Shown piece after piece: positions 11,749 to 23,254 of a DNA stretch of 64,000 bases. Under the pieces are notes generated by a model. It was not told the DNA's origin and did not search any database. It saw only the letters and a list, made by a program, of their open reading frames with translations. A program made the position numbers and the translations under genes. This DNA is from Avena insularis (taxonomy: Eukaryota; Streptophyta; Magnoliopsida; Poales; Poaceae): NCBI GenBank assembly GCA_023614405.1, contig CM042692.1, forward strand, positions 121,389,503-121,453,502. The letters run 5' to 3'. The stretch's first letter is position 1; every line of letters starts with the position of its first letter.

Positions 11749-11766
11749 TCCCCGGCAACGACGCCA
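11749..11766 (-). other. Primer binding site (tRNA-Asp type)
   Basis: On the minus strand the sequence tggcgtcgttgccgggga lies 10 bases inside the 5' LTR. It differs by one base from the copy at 45552-45569 and matches the 3' end of plant tRNA-Asp, the usual primer of Athila-lineage elements. It fixes the minus-strand orientation. Confidence 0.75.
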
Positions 11767-11776
11767 GAAAATAGCT

Positions 11777-13201
11777 TGATGTCTACGCACTTCTATTCTT
11801 GTAGACAGTTGTTGGGCCTCCAAGTGCAGAGGTTTGTAGAATAGCAGCAAGTTTTCCCTTAAGTGGATCACCCAAGGTTTATCGAACTCAGGGAGGAAGT
11901 GGTCAAAGGTATCCCATCTCAAGCAACCCTGCAATCAAGATACAAGAAGTCTCTTGTGTCCCCAACACACCCAATACACTTGTCAGGTGTATAGGTGCAC
12001 TAGTTCGGCGAAGAGATAGTGAAATACAAGTGGTATGGATAATTATAAGTGGTAACGGGGATAGAAAATAGCTTGATGGCGTGTGGTTGACGTGGGAAAA
12101 GACTAAAGGCAAACTGAAATAAAGATGGCAGCAAGCAAACATGTAACAGATCTAGTAGCAAACGGTGTTTCAGTACTTAGAAACAAGGCCTATGGAACAT
12201 ACTTTCACTAGTGTCTCATATAAATATATTCTTCTTTATGATACTACGCTGAACTACTCTCCGGTTGGACACTCTAATCGATGGTAGGGCTATAACAACA
12301 CACCTCAAAGTAAGCCTTTCCCATCTAGAAAACCCCACACTGTCACCTTGAGCACTAGATGGTTCCAACAAACACCACAATTTCATAAAGACATCCAACT
12401 CCAAATATAACTCATAACAAGTATTTGTAATCTCTAGCCTAAGTGCCACCATGGTGTGCACGCTGTCACTTTCACACACATGGGGAGAGCAGAGATCTAT
12501 TAAAGCACTTGAGTAGCAAGGTAGATCTATAGATTACAAGCTCATGATCTCAATAAGATCATGCATAGAGAGAGAGATGAACACATATCTACCGGTAGAA
12601 ACCTTAGCCTCGAGAGAGAACTACTCCCTTCTCATCATGGGAATCAGCAATGGTGATGGAGATGGTGGTGGAGATCGATGGAGATGGATCCGGGGCACTT
12701 CCCCATCCTGGCAGGGTGCCGGAACAGAGACTTTCTGTCCCCCGAATCTCCCCTTCGGTGGCGGCGGTGCTGCGGAACTTTTCGTGGATTTCTGATTGAT
12801 CCTCTAGGGTTTATGCATCGGGAGGCTTCTTATAGGTGAAGAGGCAAGGTCGGTGGAGTGCCAGGGGGCCCACACCACCTGGTGGCGTGGCCAGGGCTAG
12901 CCCGCGCCACCATATGGTGTGGCCAGGCCCTGGCCCTCCTCCGTCTCTGCTTCTGGCTCCGTGAGTCTTCCGGTAAAATAGGAACTTTGGCTTTTGTCCC
13001 GTCCAATTCCGAGAATATTGTTTTTTTGACTTTCCTGGAACCAAAAATAGTAGAAAACAGGCAACTGGCACCGTGGCTCTTGTTAATAGGTCAGTCCAAG
13101 AAATCATATGAAAAGTACTCCAAAGTGTGGACAAAACATAAGAAAGTAGATAAAACCAAGCATGGAACATCAAAAATTATAGATACATTTGCAATGTATC
13201 A
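11777..13201 (-). repeat. 5' LTR of the pol-less Athila-type element
   Basis: The LTR is 1425 bases. On the minus strand it begins tgatacattgcaaatgtatc and ends gcgtagacatca, the same ends as the LTRs at 44112-45541 and 50940-52362. It contains a GC-rich dyad at about 12868-12925. No protein is encoded; ORFs crossing it are incidental. Confidence 0.85.
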
Positions 13202-14430
13202 GTAGGGAAAACCTTATAGCCGGATTTCTTACCACCGGCGAAGTGGGCATGGGGATCACCGGCGGTAAGGCCATCTAGGCCTTCCTCGCGTTACCACTGG
13301 CGAAAAGGTAAAGTAATCCCAACCCCCCTCCCTGCTGCTGGATTCGAGCCCCGACACCACTTTACTGTGCCCGCAATTTTCATCAGAAACGAAAGGGTGC
13401 AAGAATGCATCCAGCAAACAACACCAACCCAATCTTGATAAATTTTATAAGATATATTTCTATGCTTGATTTCTTGGCATTACCTATGATGTTGAGGCTA
13501 AGGTTATGATTGTAAAATAAGAATAGATAATATAGTGGCCTTAAAAGCTCTATGATGATCCTAGCATAGCTTGTCTATTATGTACTGAGAGCTCTCTCTC
13601 CCAAATGATTTACTTGCTTAAAACAATAAGAACAAAGGTTATGACTAGATTTGAGTAATCAACCTGTTGGTTGTAGACTTGCTGTTTGGGCATCTAGGTG
13701 TGATATTATCAGCTCCTTGTGAATAAAATATGCTATAATGGTTTATTTGGATGGCTTGTTGGTGAGCTTATAATTTTGGAATTTGCTTAGATTTGTTTAT
13801 ACGTGTGCCCATGTGCTGCTGCTAGACTGTATTTGTTCCTGTGGTGCCTCATATGAGTGTGCATCATAAGGTTTTTGGTTGATGAAATGGATGAACTGTG
13901 GTGGTCTGATGTTCTCCTAAACTAATATATGAGCTGGAGGTATGTGCTTCAATGGATTAGGTGAAGTGCTCGAGTCCTTGCTTGGGTGGACAAATGAGTA
14001 GTACTCTAGAAGCTGTGATGCGGCTGATATCTCCCATTTTACTATCTTCTATCCCTTCTCTGGTGTTGACAGGACGCTCACATGCAGCTGTGTGTGAGCT
14101 GCTTGCTGTGTCATGTGGATCAGATCAAGTAAAGGCTTGATATTTCCTAATGTTTTACCCTTTTACCTTTTCATATGGCTTTGGTGAAACTTGCCCCTAA
14201 ACATACCAGGTTATCTAACTAGTGATACCACCGAGTTTGTCCACACCAAGCTGCTAGGGTTCCTGGACATGGTTAAACACCACATGCTGGAGTGGCATCA
14301 TTCCATTTGTTCTTCTCTAAAACCACAATGATGCACACTGATACACACACACATCCAAGTGGGTATGGTGATGCAGCATCTTTCAAACTGGTGGTACAAT
14401 GCACACACACATACACACATATATATATAT
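13202..14430. other. Intergenic stretch without recognisable gene
   Basis: About 1.2 kb of apparently single-copy DNA between the element boundary and the first tandem array. It is AT-rich from about 13400 and I see no long ORF, tRNA or transposon terminus. Its right end (14387-14431) is a simple (AC)/(AT) tract that leads into the 48-bp repeats. Confidence 0.5.
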
Positions 14431-14732
14431 ACAATGACATCTAGTGGATCCATGTGGTTTATGAAAAGAACACACATGCAATGACTCTTGTGGATCCATG
14501 TGGTTTATGAAAAGAACATATATACAATGACATCTAGTGGATCAATGTGGTTTATGAAAAGAACATATATACAATGACATCTAGTGGATCCATATGGTTT
14601 ATGAAAAGAACATATATATAATGACATCTAGTGGATCAATGTGGTTTATGAAAAGAACACACATGCAAAGACATCTATTGGATCCATGCGGTTTATGAAA
14701 AGAACACACCTGCAATGACTCTAGTGGTTCCA
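14431..14732 (+). repeat. Short array of the 47/48-bp tandem repeat (about six units)
   Basis: Units of 47-48 bases read aatgacatctagtggatcc, then a gtggtttatgaaaagaaca block. They are clearly the same family as the large array at 24348-42041 but use tttatgaaaag where most of that array has tttgtggaaag. The array ends at the same junction (ctagtggttcca followed by tcttggcataat) as the large array does at 42041, so both loci share a right flank. Confidence 0.85.
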
Positions 14733-15300
14733 TCTTGGCATAATTTGATGTATGCCAAGATGTATTTCATTGTATAAGACACTCACTTTCCATTTTTATA
14801 CTTCTCAGTTTTGCCCTTGGTTTTTGATTACTACTCAGTTTTGCCCTCTCTCTCTCGTAGAAGCCCAAACCTGTGCTTACTCTGTCTGCTACACCCTGAT
14901 TGGTTATCACCATTGTCACACAGATCGTGCACATCAACCGTTGATCCTCTGTGATCCAACACGGATCGTTGCACACGTCGTTCCCTTTATAGTACGGCGT
15001 GCGACAACATAGACGTCTCTCTCAGCGAGACTTCTTTGAGAAGGAACACAAAGAAGTCGTCGAGTGGTCATGTCATGTTTAATCACGTCTGAAAAGCCTA
15101 CTACTACTACGCCACACCATATGCACAAGGCAACGGGGTCATCGAGTGCACGGTCGTCGACGAAGACATATCCCATTTTTATGCAGTGCGCTCTCAATCT
15201 CACTTCCAACTGGGCCCTACCGCAAGAAACTTCCAAGTGTCAGCGGGAGGCCAAAGAGCTGAGAAATGGATCTCGAGGAGGGGGACCCTCGAGGATACCT
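14733..15300 (+). repeat. Array-flanking module, copy A
   Basis: This sequence is repeated at 42042-42590 (copy B, same orientation) and in part, inverted, at 43660-44060 (copy C). It starts with a perfect 8-base inverted repeat (cttggcat at 14734-14741, atgccaag at 14752-14759, 10-base loop). It then holds two copies of a ctcagttttgccc-type unit (about 14805-14850), a block around tgattggttatcacc, and ccgttgatcctctgtgatcc at about 14938. Similarity to copy B continues to the ccctcgaggatacc / ccctcgaggaggcc point near 15297, where B enters a zf-XS gene and A does not. Confidence 0.75.
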
Positions 15301-16006
15301 AACGTTGCTAGAAATTGGTTTTGCGCCACTTGCATGCAGTGTAATCGAGGTCTGCCATGCACGATCTAAGTGTTGTGCACCTTCCCAAGGTAGAATGCGC
15401 GTGTTTTTGTTTTTGAGGAAACGCCTGTGCGTGTTATCAATGCAGTTAGAAAGTGGAGATCATGGTTGTTTCAAAAAAAGTGGAGATCATTGTAGCCCCC
15501 CCCCACCCACGGGCATGTTCGTCTACGGTACCAAAGTTCCCGGGCGAGTGCACCGTGGTGCCTAAGTTGCCTGAAATTACCGTGTTTCAAAATGTTGGGC
15601 CGCCAACTACCGAGAGGGGCCATTTTGATGCAAACTCATCTCACCCCTACCAAATCCAAACATTCCGTGAAACTGCCCCGTGAAGTAGACGGTCGGGACC
15701 CTCATGTCAGTAATATTTCCGTGGCGCGAGCACTAACCAGCAACCACGTAGGCAAAACGAGAGACTAAAGGAGCATGGTGCGTTGACCAAATTCACAAAT
15801 CCACTCCCTCCCTCCTTTCGCATGAACCCTAGCACTGGCGGTGTTGAAATCCCCTCTCCAACCAGAATGATCTCTTCGGGCATTTGACTTCCGGCGCCAA
15901 GTTGCTGCGCCTACTCACTGCTACCGAGATCTAATGCCGAATGCCGTGCCAGCCGTTGCTACAATCTAGCCCGCCTCTACCGCCGACGAGCTGAGCAACG
16001 CGAAGG
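15301..16006. other. Stretch upstream of the MULE transposase
   Basis: About 700 bases, partly the expected 5' flank of the MULE gene. I see a C9 run at 15494-15502 and no convincing ORF. I looked for a MULE terminal inverted repeat here and against 22700-24340 and did not find one by eye. Confidence 0.4.
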
Positions 16007-19000
16007 ATGGCGGATCCATTTGCCAAGGAAGAAGTACTTCTGGCTAATTGCGGGTGAGCTACTCTTCTCTTTACTATTCACACTACCTATAACTGCTAGC
16101 TGGCTATTGGCATTACAGAGATATATAGAACATAGAATTGTTTTCTAGCACGACACTGACAAACAATTCTTATCTTTTGTCTCCAATTTTCTGTCAAGTA
16201 GGATCTCCGCTGAACCCAAATACACGGTTCTGGTCACCATCTGCGGCTACCACATTAAATTAGCAGATGGGAAGAGCACGTGGAAACAAGCTCACAATCT
16301 GAAGATGGAAGTAGAGCCTGTGTAGTTATGCACTATCCCTAGTTTGGTTGCTGCTGTGCGTGAACTTGCTGAAATGAGGCCGGAGCAGACTACACGGTTC
16401 AGCATTGTTGATGAACGAGGCTTCAAGGTTCCTATAGCGTGTGAAAGTCAGCTAATTGGGTTGATGAAACAGCATGCTGGGCTTCGCGTGGTTATGCTGA
16501 TTTGTAACATACTAGATGAGGAAGCTCCTGCTACTGGGAGTCGCCCAGCTATTATTGGACAGGGTGGTCTAACTCGAACCCCTGCTGTTGTTGAGCAAAA
16601 TGTGGTTCCTTGTCCGCAACATGCTTCTGTCAGGCAACCTCTTTGTAGGAGTCCCCATATTGCCGTTGTGGAAAACTCTGCTCTGGAATCTGCTGGTACT
16701 GGTCGCTCCCGTGGTGTTGTTGTTCGCCGTCTTGACCCAATCCATCTCATTGAGCAAACTAAGGCTTTCGGAGGCTGCCCGCTGTTGTTGCCAAGACCGC
16801 TGCCTTGTGTGCTGCTCCTCCTCAAAACCGTCCTCAAGTTGTGCAAACCCGTGCTCTGGAATCTGTTGGTACTAGTCGTCCTCGTGTTGTTGTTGATCTG
16901 GCCGCTGTTGACCCAATCCCTGCCGCTGTTGAGCAAACTAAGGCTTCTGGAGGCTGCCCCACTGTTGTTGCAAAGACTGATGCCTTGTGTCCTCCTCGAA
17001 CCCGTGCTTAGGTTCAGTGAGCTGCTGGTCTGGAGCTAGCTCATGGTCTAGACTCTGCTAGCACTCGAAACACTGCTATTGTGGGAACTGCTCCTGATCG
17101 TCGATGTGACATGGCAGTAGCTGATCCTATTGTGGCTGCCGTTAGAAGGGGCCCTGCCTGTCCACCATGTAATGTAGCTCCCGCTGCTAAGGGCCCTCGC
17201 CTTGCTCCTGGTCCTGGTACTTCCACCGAGGTTGATCCAGCTAACGATGACGCTGGTGATGGCGACGGTGGCATTGGGGCTGGGTCTGATGGTGCCGCTC
17301 CACCTCTCGAACCTCTTGGAGGTTTCTATCCTGAAGAACCTGATGATGGCAAAGTAATCGTTCGTATCGGTGTCATGGATTATACTGCAAAATTAGATGA
17401 TGGCACGGAAAAATTCTATGACGAGTTTGATGTAATCCTTGGCAGATACGATCCTGAAGTGGTAGAGTTATCTGACCTGATGGCATCGTTACGTGTGAAG
17501 GTGCTGTGGGGGTCCTCCCAGGAAGCACGTTTGTTATATTTTGGTTATAGGAGCAAAAAGGCTATCGAAGTGAAAGATACCAGGGATTTAGTCATACCGT
17601 TTACAAGGAAAAATTATAGAGGTGAAGTGTACTTCCACTTGATAGTGCAAATGGTTGGAGAGGAATTGGAACTCGACAATAGAGATGATGGACTTTTAGA
17701 AGGCATGCGTGACCTGATCCATGGCATCATTGGGGCTGGTGCGACCGAGGGTAGCTTCGAACAGAGGAGAGTCTGACAGAGGAGCGTCATAAAGAGGAGC
17801 AGGAAGAGCATCCCCATAAAGGGCACCCAAAGAAGAACGTCACTAAGGAGACCATGCCGGAGAAGAGTATGCCCAAGAGTCGCACGAAAAAAGGCACCAC
17901 GCCGCAGAGTACATCCCTGAGATCCAGTCAAAATGCCACACCGAACGGTAGCAGCAAAAACGCTAAGAGGGCTAACACGGTGGTGAACACTCCTAGGAGT
18001 GGTAGCAAAGAGGCGAAGATGGCCAGAACAGAGGCTACCACACCCAGTGGGAGCAGAAAAAAATACTAATTTGGAGCGGAACACGCCGCTGAGGTCAGGC
18101 AATAATGCCAGCACGAAGGAGAACACGCCCAATAGTAGCAGCAAAAGGGCTAATTTGGAGCGGAACACGCCGCTGAGGTCAGGCAATAATGCCAGCACGA
18201 AGGAGAACACGCCCAATAGTAGCAGCAAAAGGGCTAATTCAAAGAAGAACACGCCACAGAGGTCAGGCAATAATGCCAGCACCCTGGAGCCAACACCCGT
18301 GAGGGGAGGCAGTAAGGAGATCACACCCAAGAGCGGCAGCAAAAAGCCTAGTTCGATGGGGAATGGAACACAGATGTCAAGCTCTACTGATACCATTAGG
18401 AAAGATTACATCAGGAAGGAGGATGTACACAGGAAGAGCAAGAGGGTTCTATACAGTCAAGATGAAATTGATTCTGACTGCTATTTGTCCACTGAAGTAC
18501 CTGGGATGCGTGCAAACGTAAGACCACCCCATGTGGTTGCAGTAGAACCAACCGAGTGTCTTGGAGAAAACAGAGTTGCCGGTGAGGTGGATTGGGGCAA
18601 TGTTCCGGTCCATCCGAGTGGAGACAATGGTGCAGCCCCACCCATGGGATTCAATATGATGTGTGCAGTACTAGGCATTAGAGACGATGTCGAGGATTCT
18701 GAATCATATGAAGAAGAAAGCACTATAGAGGATCAAGAATCTGGTGATGATGAAATAGTCGAGGAACTTAACGATGAGGCTGGTATTCCAGTTGATGATT
18801 TGGGTGTTCAAGTAGAAGAAATGAAACATGACCACGAGTATCCTATAATTTCGGTCGACATCGAGTTCAAGAGCATGCATGAGTTCAGGATGTCGTTCCG
18901 TCATTTTTGTAGCAAGGGGGAGTTCGATGTTTATTGACTGAAGAACACTGCCTAGAGGTATGATGCCATTTGCAAGTTAACGTGGATGAATGGACGGGCC

Positions 19001-21074
19001 GAGGTACATTGTCCATGGAGGATCACAGCAAGAGCCTTACCTGCGTCAAAGGCAATTAGGGTACTAGGGCAATGAATGCAGCAAACCATTAGAACTTTCT
19101 CTCTTTTCACTCTATAACTACAATTTATGTGCGATATCTTTCTGGCAACTAGTCGACTCCGCTTATCTTTTAAATGAATCTGTGTTGCAGGTGAACAAAA
19201 TGGGCCTTCCACACATGTGTCCGACAGGCAGCAAACTGAAATCCTCAATGGCTGATACGGAGTGGGTGGCTATGCAATCTATGTCCATACTAAAGGATAA
19301 CCCTAAGGAGACCGCGAAGAATATTCAGACTAGCCTCGGTTCTAAATACAACATTGTCCTGCCGTATTACACGGTTTGGAAAGGTAAAGAGAAAGCTCTG
19401 GGGGTCTTGCACGGGGATTGGACCAATAGCTTCAGGATGCTGTGCAACTTCAAGGCGGAGGTACAAGCTAGGTGTCCGGGGAGTGTTGTGGAGATTGACA
19501 CTGAATCAGTACGTGGTCAAATATATTTCAAAAGATTTTTCATGGCGCTTAAACCTTGCATCCAGGGATTCAAGGACGGATGTAGGTCGTATCTGAGTGT
19601 AGACAACATTGTCCTAACTGGCAAATGGAAAGGTTGTCTGCCATCTGCCATAGCACTTGATGGTCACAACTGGATGTTCCCAGTGGCATTCGGGCTGTTT
19701 GAAATAGAAATGGAGGAAAACTAGGTCTGGTTTATGAGGCAACTCAGGAGATCAATAGGCCACATGGATCCATTGGCTATATCCACGGATGCATGCAAAG
19801 GGCTGACGAATGCAGTGAAGGAGGTGTTCCCGCAAGCAGAAGGTAGAGAATTCCATGCCCAAATGATGCTCAACTTGTACTCACACTACGCATGCAGCGT
19901 ATTTCGTTACATGTTTCCTGCTGCTAGAGTTTACAAACCTAGTAGCAGCGAATATTTCATGAGCAAGATTTTTGCAGAAGCCCCTGAACTTCCAGAGTAC
20001 TTATCCATCCATCATTCGCAGCTATGGAAAAGGAGTCAATTCAACCCTGACATCAAAGTTGATTACATAAACAACAACCTTGTAGAATGCCTGAATAACT
20101 GGGTGAAGGACATAAAAGTGCGTCCTGTTCATATCTTGATGGACATCATACGTGGTATGATCATGAAGCTGTTAAATATAAGGAGAGAGATCGATAGGAG
20201 ACTTAGAGGACATATGCTACCACCAGTTGTACAACAACTGCACAAGAGAAGCCGAGGACTTGCTCATCTTAAGGTTCTCCCGTCAACCAGCAGCAGCTGT
20301 AAGGTGGTCGATATGTCCAAGAGTGGCAAAAGGGATGTTGTGAACATCTAGCTGCGAGAATGCACCTGCTTAGAGTGGCAGCATACCGGGAAACCTTGTG
20401 ACCACGCCTTGGCCTTCTTGGTGAAGAAAAGAACTCTACCACATTTGGATCAGTATTTGTCAGACTACTACTCTATGGAAAAGTTCAGAGCTACGTACGC
20501 CGGATCCGTCGAGCCATGTACAGACCCATCTCAGTGGCCTCAAGTCCAACTGTCTTTCGAGCTTTGCCAACCAGTTACAAAAAGGGGCAGAGGAAGACCT
20601 CAGGTGAATAGGTTTAAGAATTTTCTCGAGAAGAAGGGTTCAGCTTTCTGTGCTACCAAGAAGGGCAAAAACAGATGCAAGACCTGCCATCTTATAGGCC
20701 ATAGAGCAGTGGGATGTTCCCTTAATGCTCCCAAACCTAGGTATGAGATGGTACATTCACACAAAAAATTGTTTATAGTCTGTAGATATAAGGTAGTAAT
20801 CCATGTACTATTTTTTTATAGGAAGCGCAAGGTAAGAAACAAGACAGCCGACTTAGTGATTTTGCTGCGGGAAGAAAACCAAAACGAGTGGAGTGATGAT
20901 GCTGGACAAGATTCTGGTGCTGATTGGCCTGACTTCCCTCGACCCGGAGATGCAGGGTATGTGAAGGTAAGAAAATTGGCACCCAGGAAGAGGAAGAAGG
21001 CAGGAGATGAAGAAGCCAGTGGACGTGAAGGCAAGAGGAAGAAAGTTGGCACCCAAGCAGAGAAAGAAGGCTAG
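16007..21074 (+). pseudogene. MuDR/MULE transposase pseudogene
   Basis: A DDE transposase of the Mutator superfamily, which would cut and paste the element in the nucleus. The start I favour is ATG at 16007: a 47-base first exon (MADPFAKEEVLLANC) with donor gtgagc at 16054 and acceptor tag at 16201 joins in phase to the next exon. After a low-complexity stretch and an acidic region (18640-18790) come a MuDR-type N-terminal domain ending FRMSFRHFCSKGEF at about 18930, the MULE catalytic region (19182-20351; SYLSVDNIVLTGKWKG, DGHNWMFPVAFG), a SWIM zinc finger (CTCLEWQHTGKPCDH, 20361-20405) and a CCHC knuckle (CKTCHLIGHRAVGC, 20676-20717). A small intron precedes the basic C-terminus (about 20742-20820). 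In-frame stops at 16323, 18935, 19722 and 20349, plus frameshifts near 16750 and 17776, show it is dead. Confidence 0.88.
18066..18233 (+). repeat. Two identical 84-bp tandem units inside the MULE reading frame
   Basis: Copies 18066-18149 and 18150-18233 appear identical; a diverged third follows from 18234. Each is 28 codons (NLERNTPLRSGNNASTKENT and following). The length is a multiple of three, so the frame survives. The region encodes a Ser/Thr/Asn/Lys-rich linker before the MuDR domain. Confidence 0.9.
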
Positions 21075-21440
21075 CAGTGTAGAAGCCTAATGATGTATTG
21101 AACTTGAACCTATATATGTAGTTCGGTTAAACTCTAGAGCTGTGTGCGTGGAATTTGTCGGGTGAAACAATCTTCCTCCCGTACTCGGAATAAAATATAT
21201 CGCGACTTTAGGATTGGATACGGCCGAGGCCACTATTTGAATCCAAAATTGTGACTGTGCCACTACTATCTGAATCGCGGTAGCTAAGCGGTTAAGGGGT
21301 CTCCAAAATTGATGGGTGTTAGTGGCACAGACATGAATTATTTATAAATCCCTGCTATTGGCATTACACTTATGATAAGTTTCTGGGCTGAAAAACAATT
21401 TCTAAGCTGGCTGCTACACTCCATGAAGCAGCAACTTATT

Positions 21441-22026
21441 TTAGCTGCTGGACAACGACATGACAACATAAACTGCAAATGCAGCAGATAATGCCCAAAT
21501 AATGAGGAAATTGTTTCCACTATCTGGCCTAATCTTGAGCCCGTCTGTCTCACCACCTCCCTGCCCCTGCCTCCCCTACACCTGGCGAAGCTCCCGGATC
21601 TCTCGCTCCATCGCACGAATCTCCTCTTTCTTGTCCCACACAGCATCACGCAGATCCTAAATAAGCTCTTTGTAGAAACCTATCAGTGGCTTTTCGATCC
21701 ACACAAACTTGTCATAGCTAGTCCCCCTCCCTTCCTGCGAAGTAGATCGAAGGAAACAAAAAAAAGAATTACATTACGCTTTCCGGATCCGGGTTACCAT
21801 TGTACCTACAGTACGAACTTACCGCTCTGATGCTGCAGTTGCTGAATTTTCCTGCAGTATTTTCGTCGGTCCATGAAATCCATCTCGACATCTTCTCACT
21901 ACATAAACATAGCATATCAGGGTAGTAATCGTAGGGCGCCCTCTGGTACCTGATGGGGGCACCCGCCTGATAGCGTTGAGCCGACCCTGATTCCGCCCGA
22001 GACGAACTGCATGAGCTGCAAGCCAT
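21441..22026 (-). pseudogene. GRF-type zinc-finger, coiled-coil, membrane-anchor gene remnant
   Basis: Exon 1 (22026-21823, exactly 68 codons) starts MACSSCSSSRAESG and carries the start of a GRF zinc finger: MLCLCSEKMSRWISWTDEN, then KFSNC. An 88-base intron has a clean donor (gtaag at 21822) and acceptor (cgcag ending at 21735), both phase 0. Exon 2 supplies YDKFVWIE, where the family has C.FF.W, then a basic/acidic heptad region (DKKEEIRAMEREIRELRQV). After a TAG at 21576-21578 the same frame continues to a hydrophobic segment (FLIIWALSAAFAVYVVMSL). Short GRF, coiled-coil and TM proteins are common in grasses and often lie in or near transposons. TAG at 21657 and 21576 and loss of one Cys ligand argue for a pseudogene. 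Confidence 0.72.
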
Positions 22027-22325
22027 GAGCGAGGGGAGCGAGGGCAGAGGAAAGAGGATCCTTTGGATGTCAGGGTAGTGGTGAAGCGTGATTTATCCGC
22101 ACTTAATAACTCGGGCAGAATCCTACCGTCCACATTCAACTGACAGGTGGGGGACCTAGCGTGTGGACTTATTAACCAAACCTCGCGCCTTCGTGGTTCA
22201 AAGGCCCTCTCGCGCACATTGGACGAATTTTTTTGGCACCTTGCCCGTGTACATATCACTGGGAGGCCTTGCTTAGGAACCAGACACGCCTGGCCCATAA
22301 TCTTACTCCCTCCTAGGAACTTGTC

Positions 22326-22733
22326 ATGGCTCGCACCGACAGATCCATCCGCTCCACCGCTTTTGGTAGGGCTCGCCGCGGCGGATCCACCCCAAGATCC
22401 TACTGTCGTAGTATCAAATGGCCATGGTTTCTTGAGAGGAGCGACGATGCTACGTATCCGAGCTCGGCCCCTCCTACCTGTAGAAGGACTGATGCAGCGT
22501 CGAGCTCGAGAAGGAGCCACCAGGCGCGACGGTGCTCGGTCCACTCCAACCCTGTCACCTTCGTCATTGTCGATTCCAATGTGGAGGAAGACGGGGACGA
22601 AGCTGTGCAGAACGCCATTGTTGCCTCCTTGGCGAAGGGCAAGCCACGGGCGGTAGTGGATGTCGCTGGGAAGGGCACGACAGTGTCACCAATCGAGGTT
22701 GAATCCGACGATAACGCTGTGATGTCGGTTTAG
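22326..22733 (+). CDS. Hypothetical ORF, 135 codons
   Basis: I do not recognise this protein. The first half is Arg/Ser-rich and could be incidental, but the second half (about residues 75-135) has protein-like composition: VTFVIVDSNVEEDGDEAVQ, a basic stretch, then TTVSPIEVESDDNAVMSV and a stop. The 22.3-22.7 kb stretch is GC-rich and also open in other frames, which weakens the case. It lies divergently next to the GRF remnant, so it may be part of a captured or decayed gene. Confidence 0.3.
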   Translation: MARTDRSIRSTAFGRARRGGSTPRSYCRSIKWPWFLERSDDATYPSSAPPTCRRTDAASSSRRSHQARRCSVHSNPVTFVIVDSNVEEDGDEAVQNAIVASLAKGKPRAVVDVAGKGTTVSPIEVESDDNAVMSV

Positions 22734-23254
22734 ATGTTGTTTAGGATGGTTGCAATTTCGGTTGTGTTTAGTGCGAGTACAATTATTACAATGGGTTTGT
22801 CGAGCTATATTGAGAAATATGTGCAATAGCAGCGTGTGAGTGCTTCCACTTTAGAAATTGTGTCTGTGCCATTTGCATGTTGCATTATCAACATAGATTA
22901 CATCTAAACAATCCAACAAAAATCGGATTACAACCATCAGACGGGAGTGACAGGATGGAAGAGAAGTTGGGACAGTGGCTTCGAGGGGAAGGAAGGGAAG
23001 GGGGGCGTGACACTGGCAGGTGGGCCCTCGGAACACGTGACACTGACATGCGGGGGCGGGAGCACACAATATTGCCAGTCTGTCCAGAGCAAGCAGACTT
23101 TGCAACGTGACAACATCAAGCTGATTGGACCAATAACTCGTCGAATTATTAAGGAGTACTAAATAAACTACAACTGGGGTACATTCGCACAACATGTATG
23201 CTCTACGCACCTGAGAAGCATCGCTTAAGTCTAACAGTAACGACAACATAAGTA
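22734..23254. other. Stretch without recognisable gene
   Basis: About 520 bases between the hypothetical ORF and the SINA-like remnant. It contains two similar blocks, cgtgacactggcaggtgggc (about 23007) and acgtgacactgacatgcggg (about 23035), that look like a short local duplication. I see no ORF worth calling. Confidence 0.4.

Larger units (their letters stand above)
9048..13201 (-). mobile_element. Pol-less Athila-type LTR element, 5' part (minus strand), split by Tat insertion
   Basis: Read on the minus strand this is LTR (13201 to 11777), primer binding site, one short ORF (11545-10802) and 3' non-coding sequence up to 9048, where the Tat element interrupts it. It matches the complete plus-strand element at 44112-52362 in LTR, primer site, ORF ends and 3' region, but lacks the whole Gag core. 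Its 3' LTR must lie left of the window, beyond the Tat element. The flank right of the LTR starts gtagg, the expected target duplication. No protease, RT or integrase is present, so it is non-autonomous. Confidence 0.82.

Noticed and set aside
12811..13205. 120-codon ORF (-) and 115-codon ORF (+) at the LTR edge, also seen at 44140-44502
   Set aside because: They repeat at the same place in each LTR of the family and are LTR sequence, not a gene.
17614..18396. 260-codon minus-strand ORF opposite the MULE linker
   Set aside because: Leu/Pro-rich translation of the opposite strand of the 84-bp repeats; the plus strand has recognised MULE context.
21819..22544. 241-codon minus-strand ORF overlapping the GRF exon
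   Set aside because: Different frame from the GRF exon with its matching splice sites; Arg/Ser-rich and not family-like.
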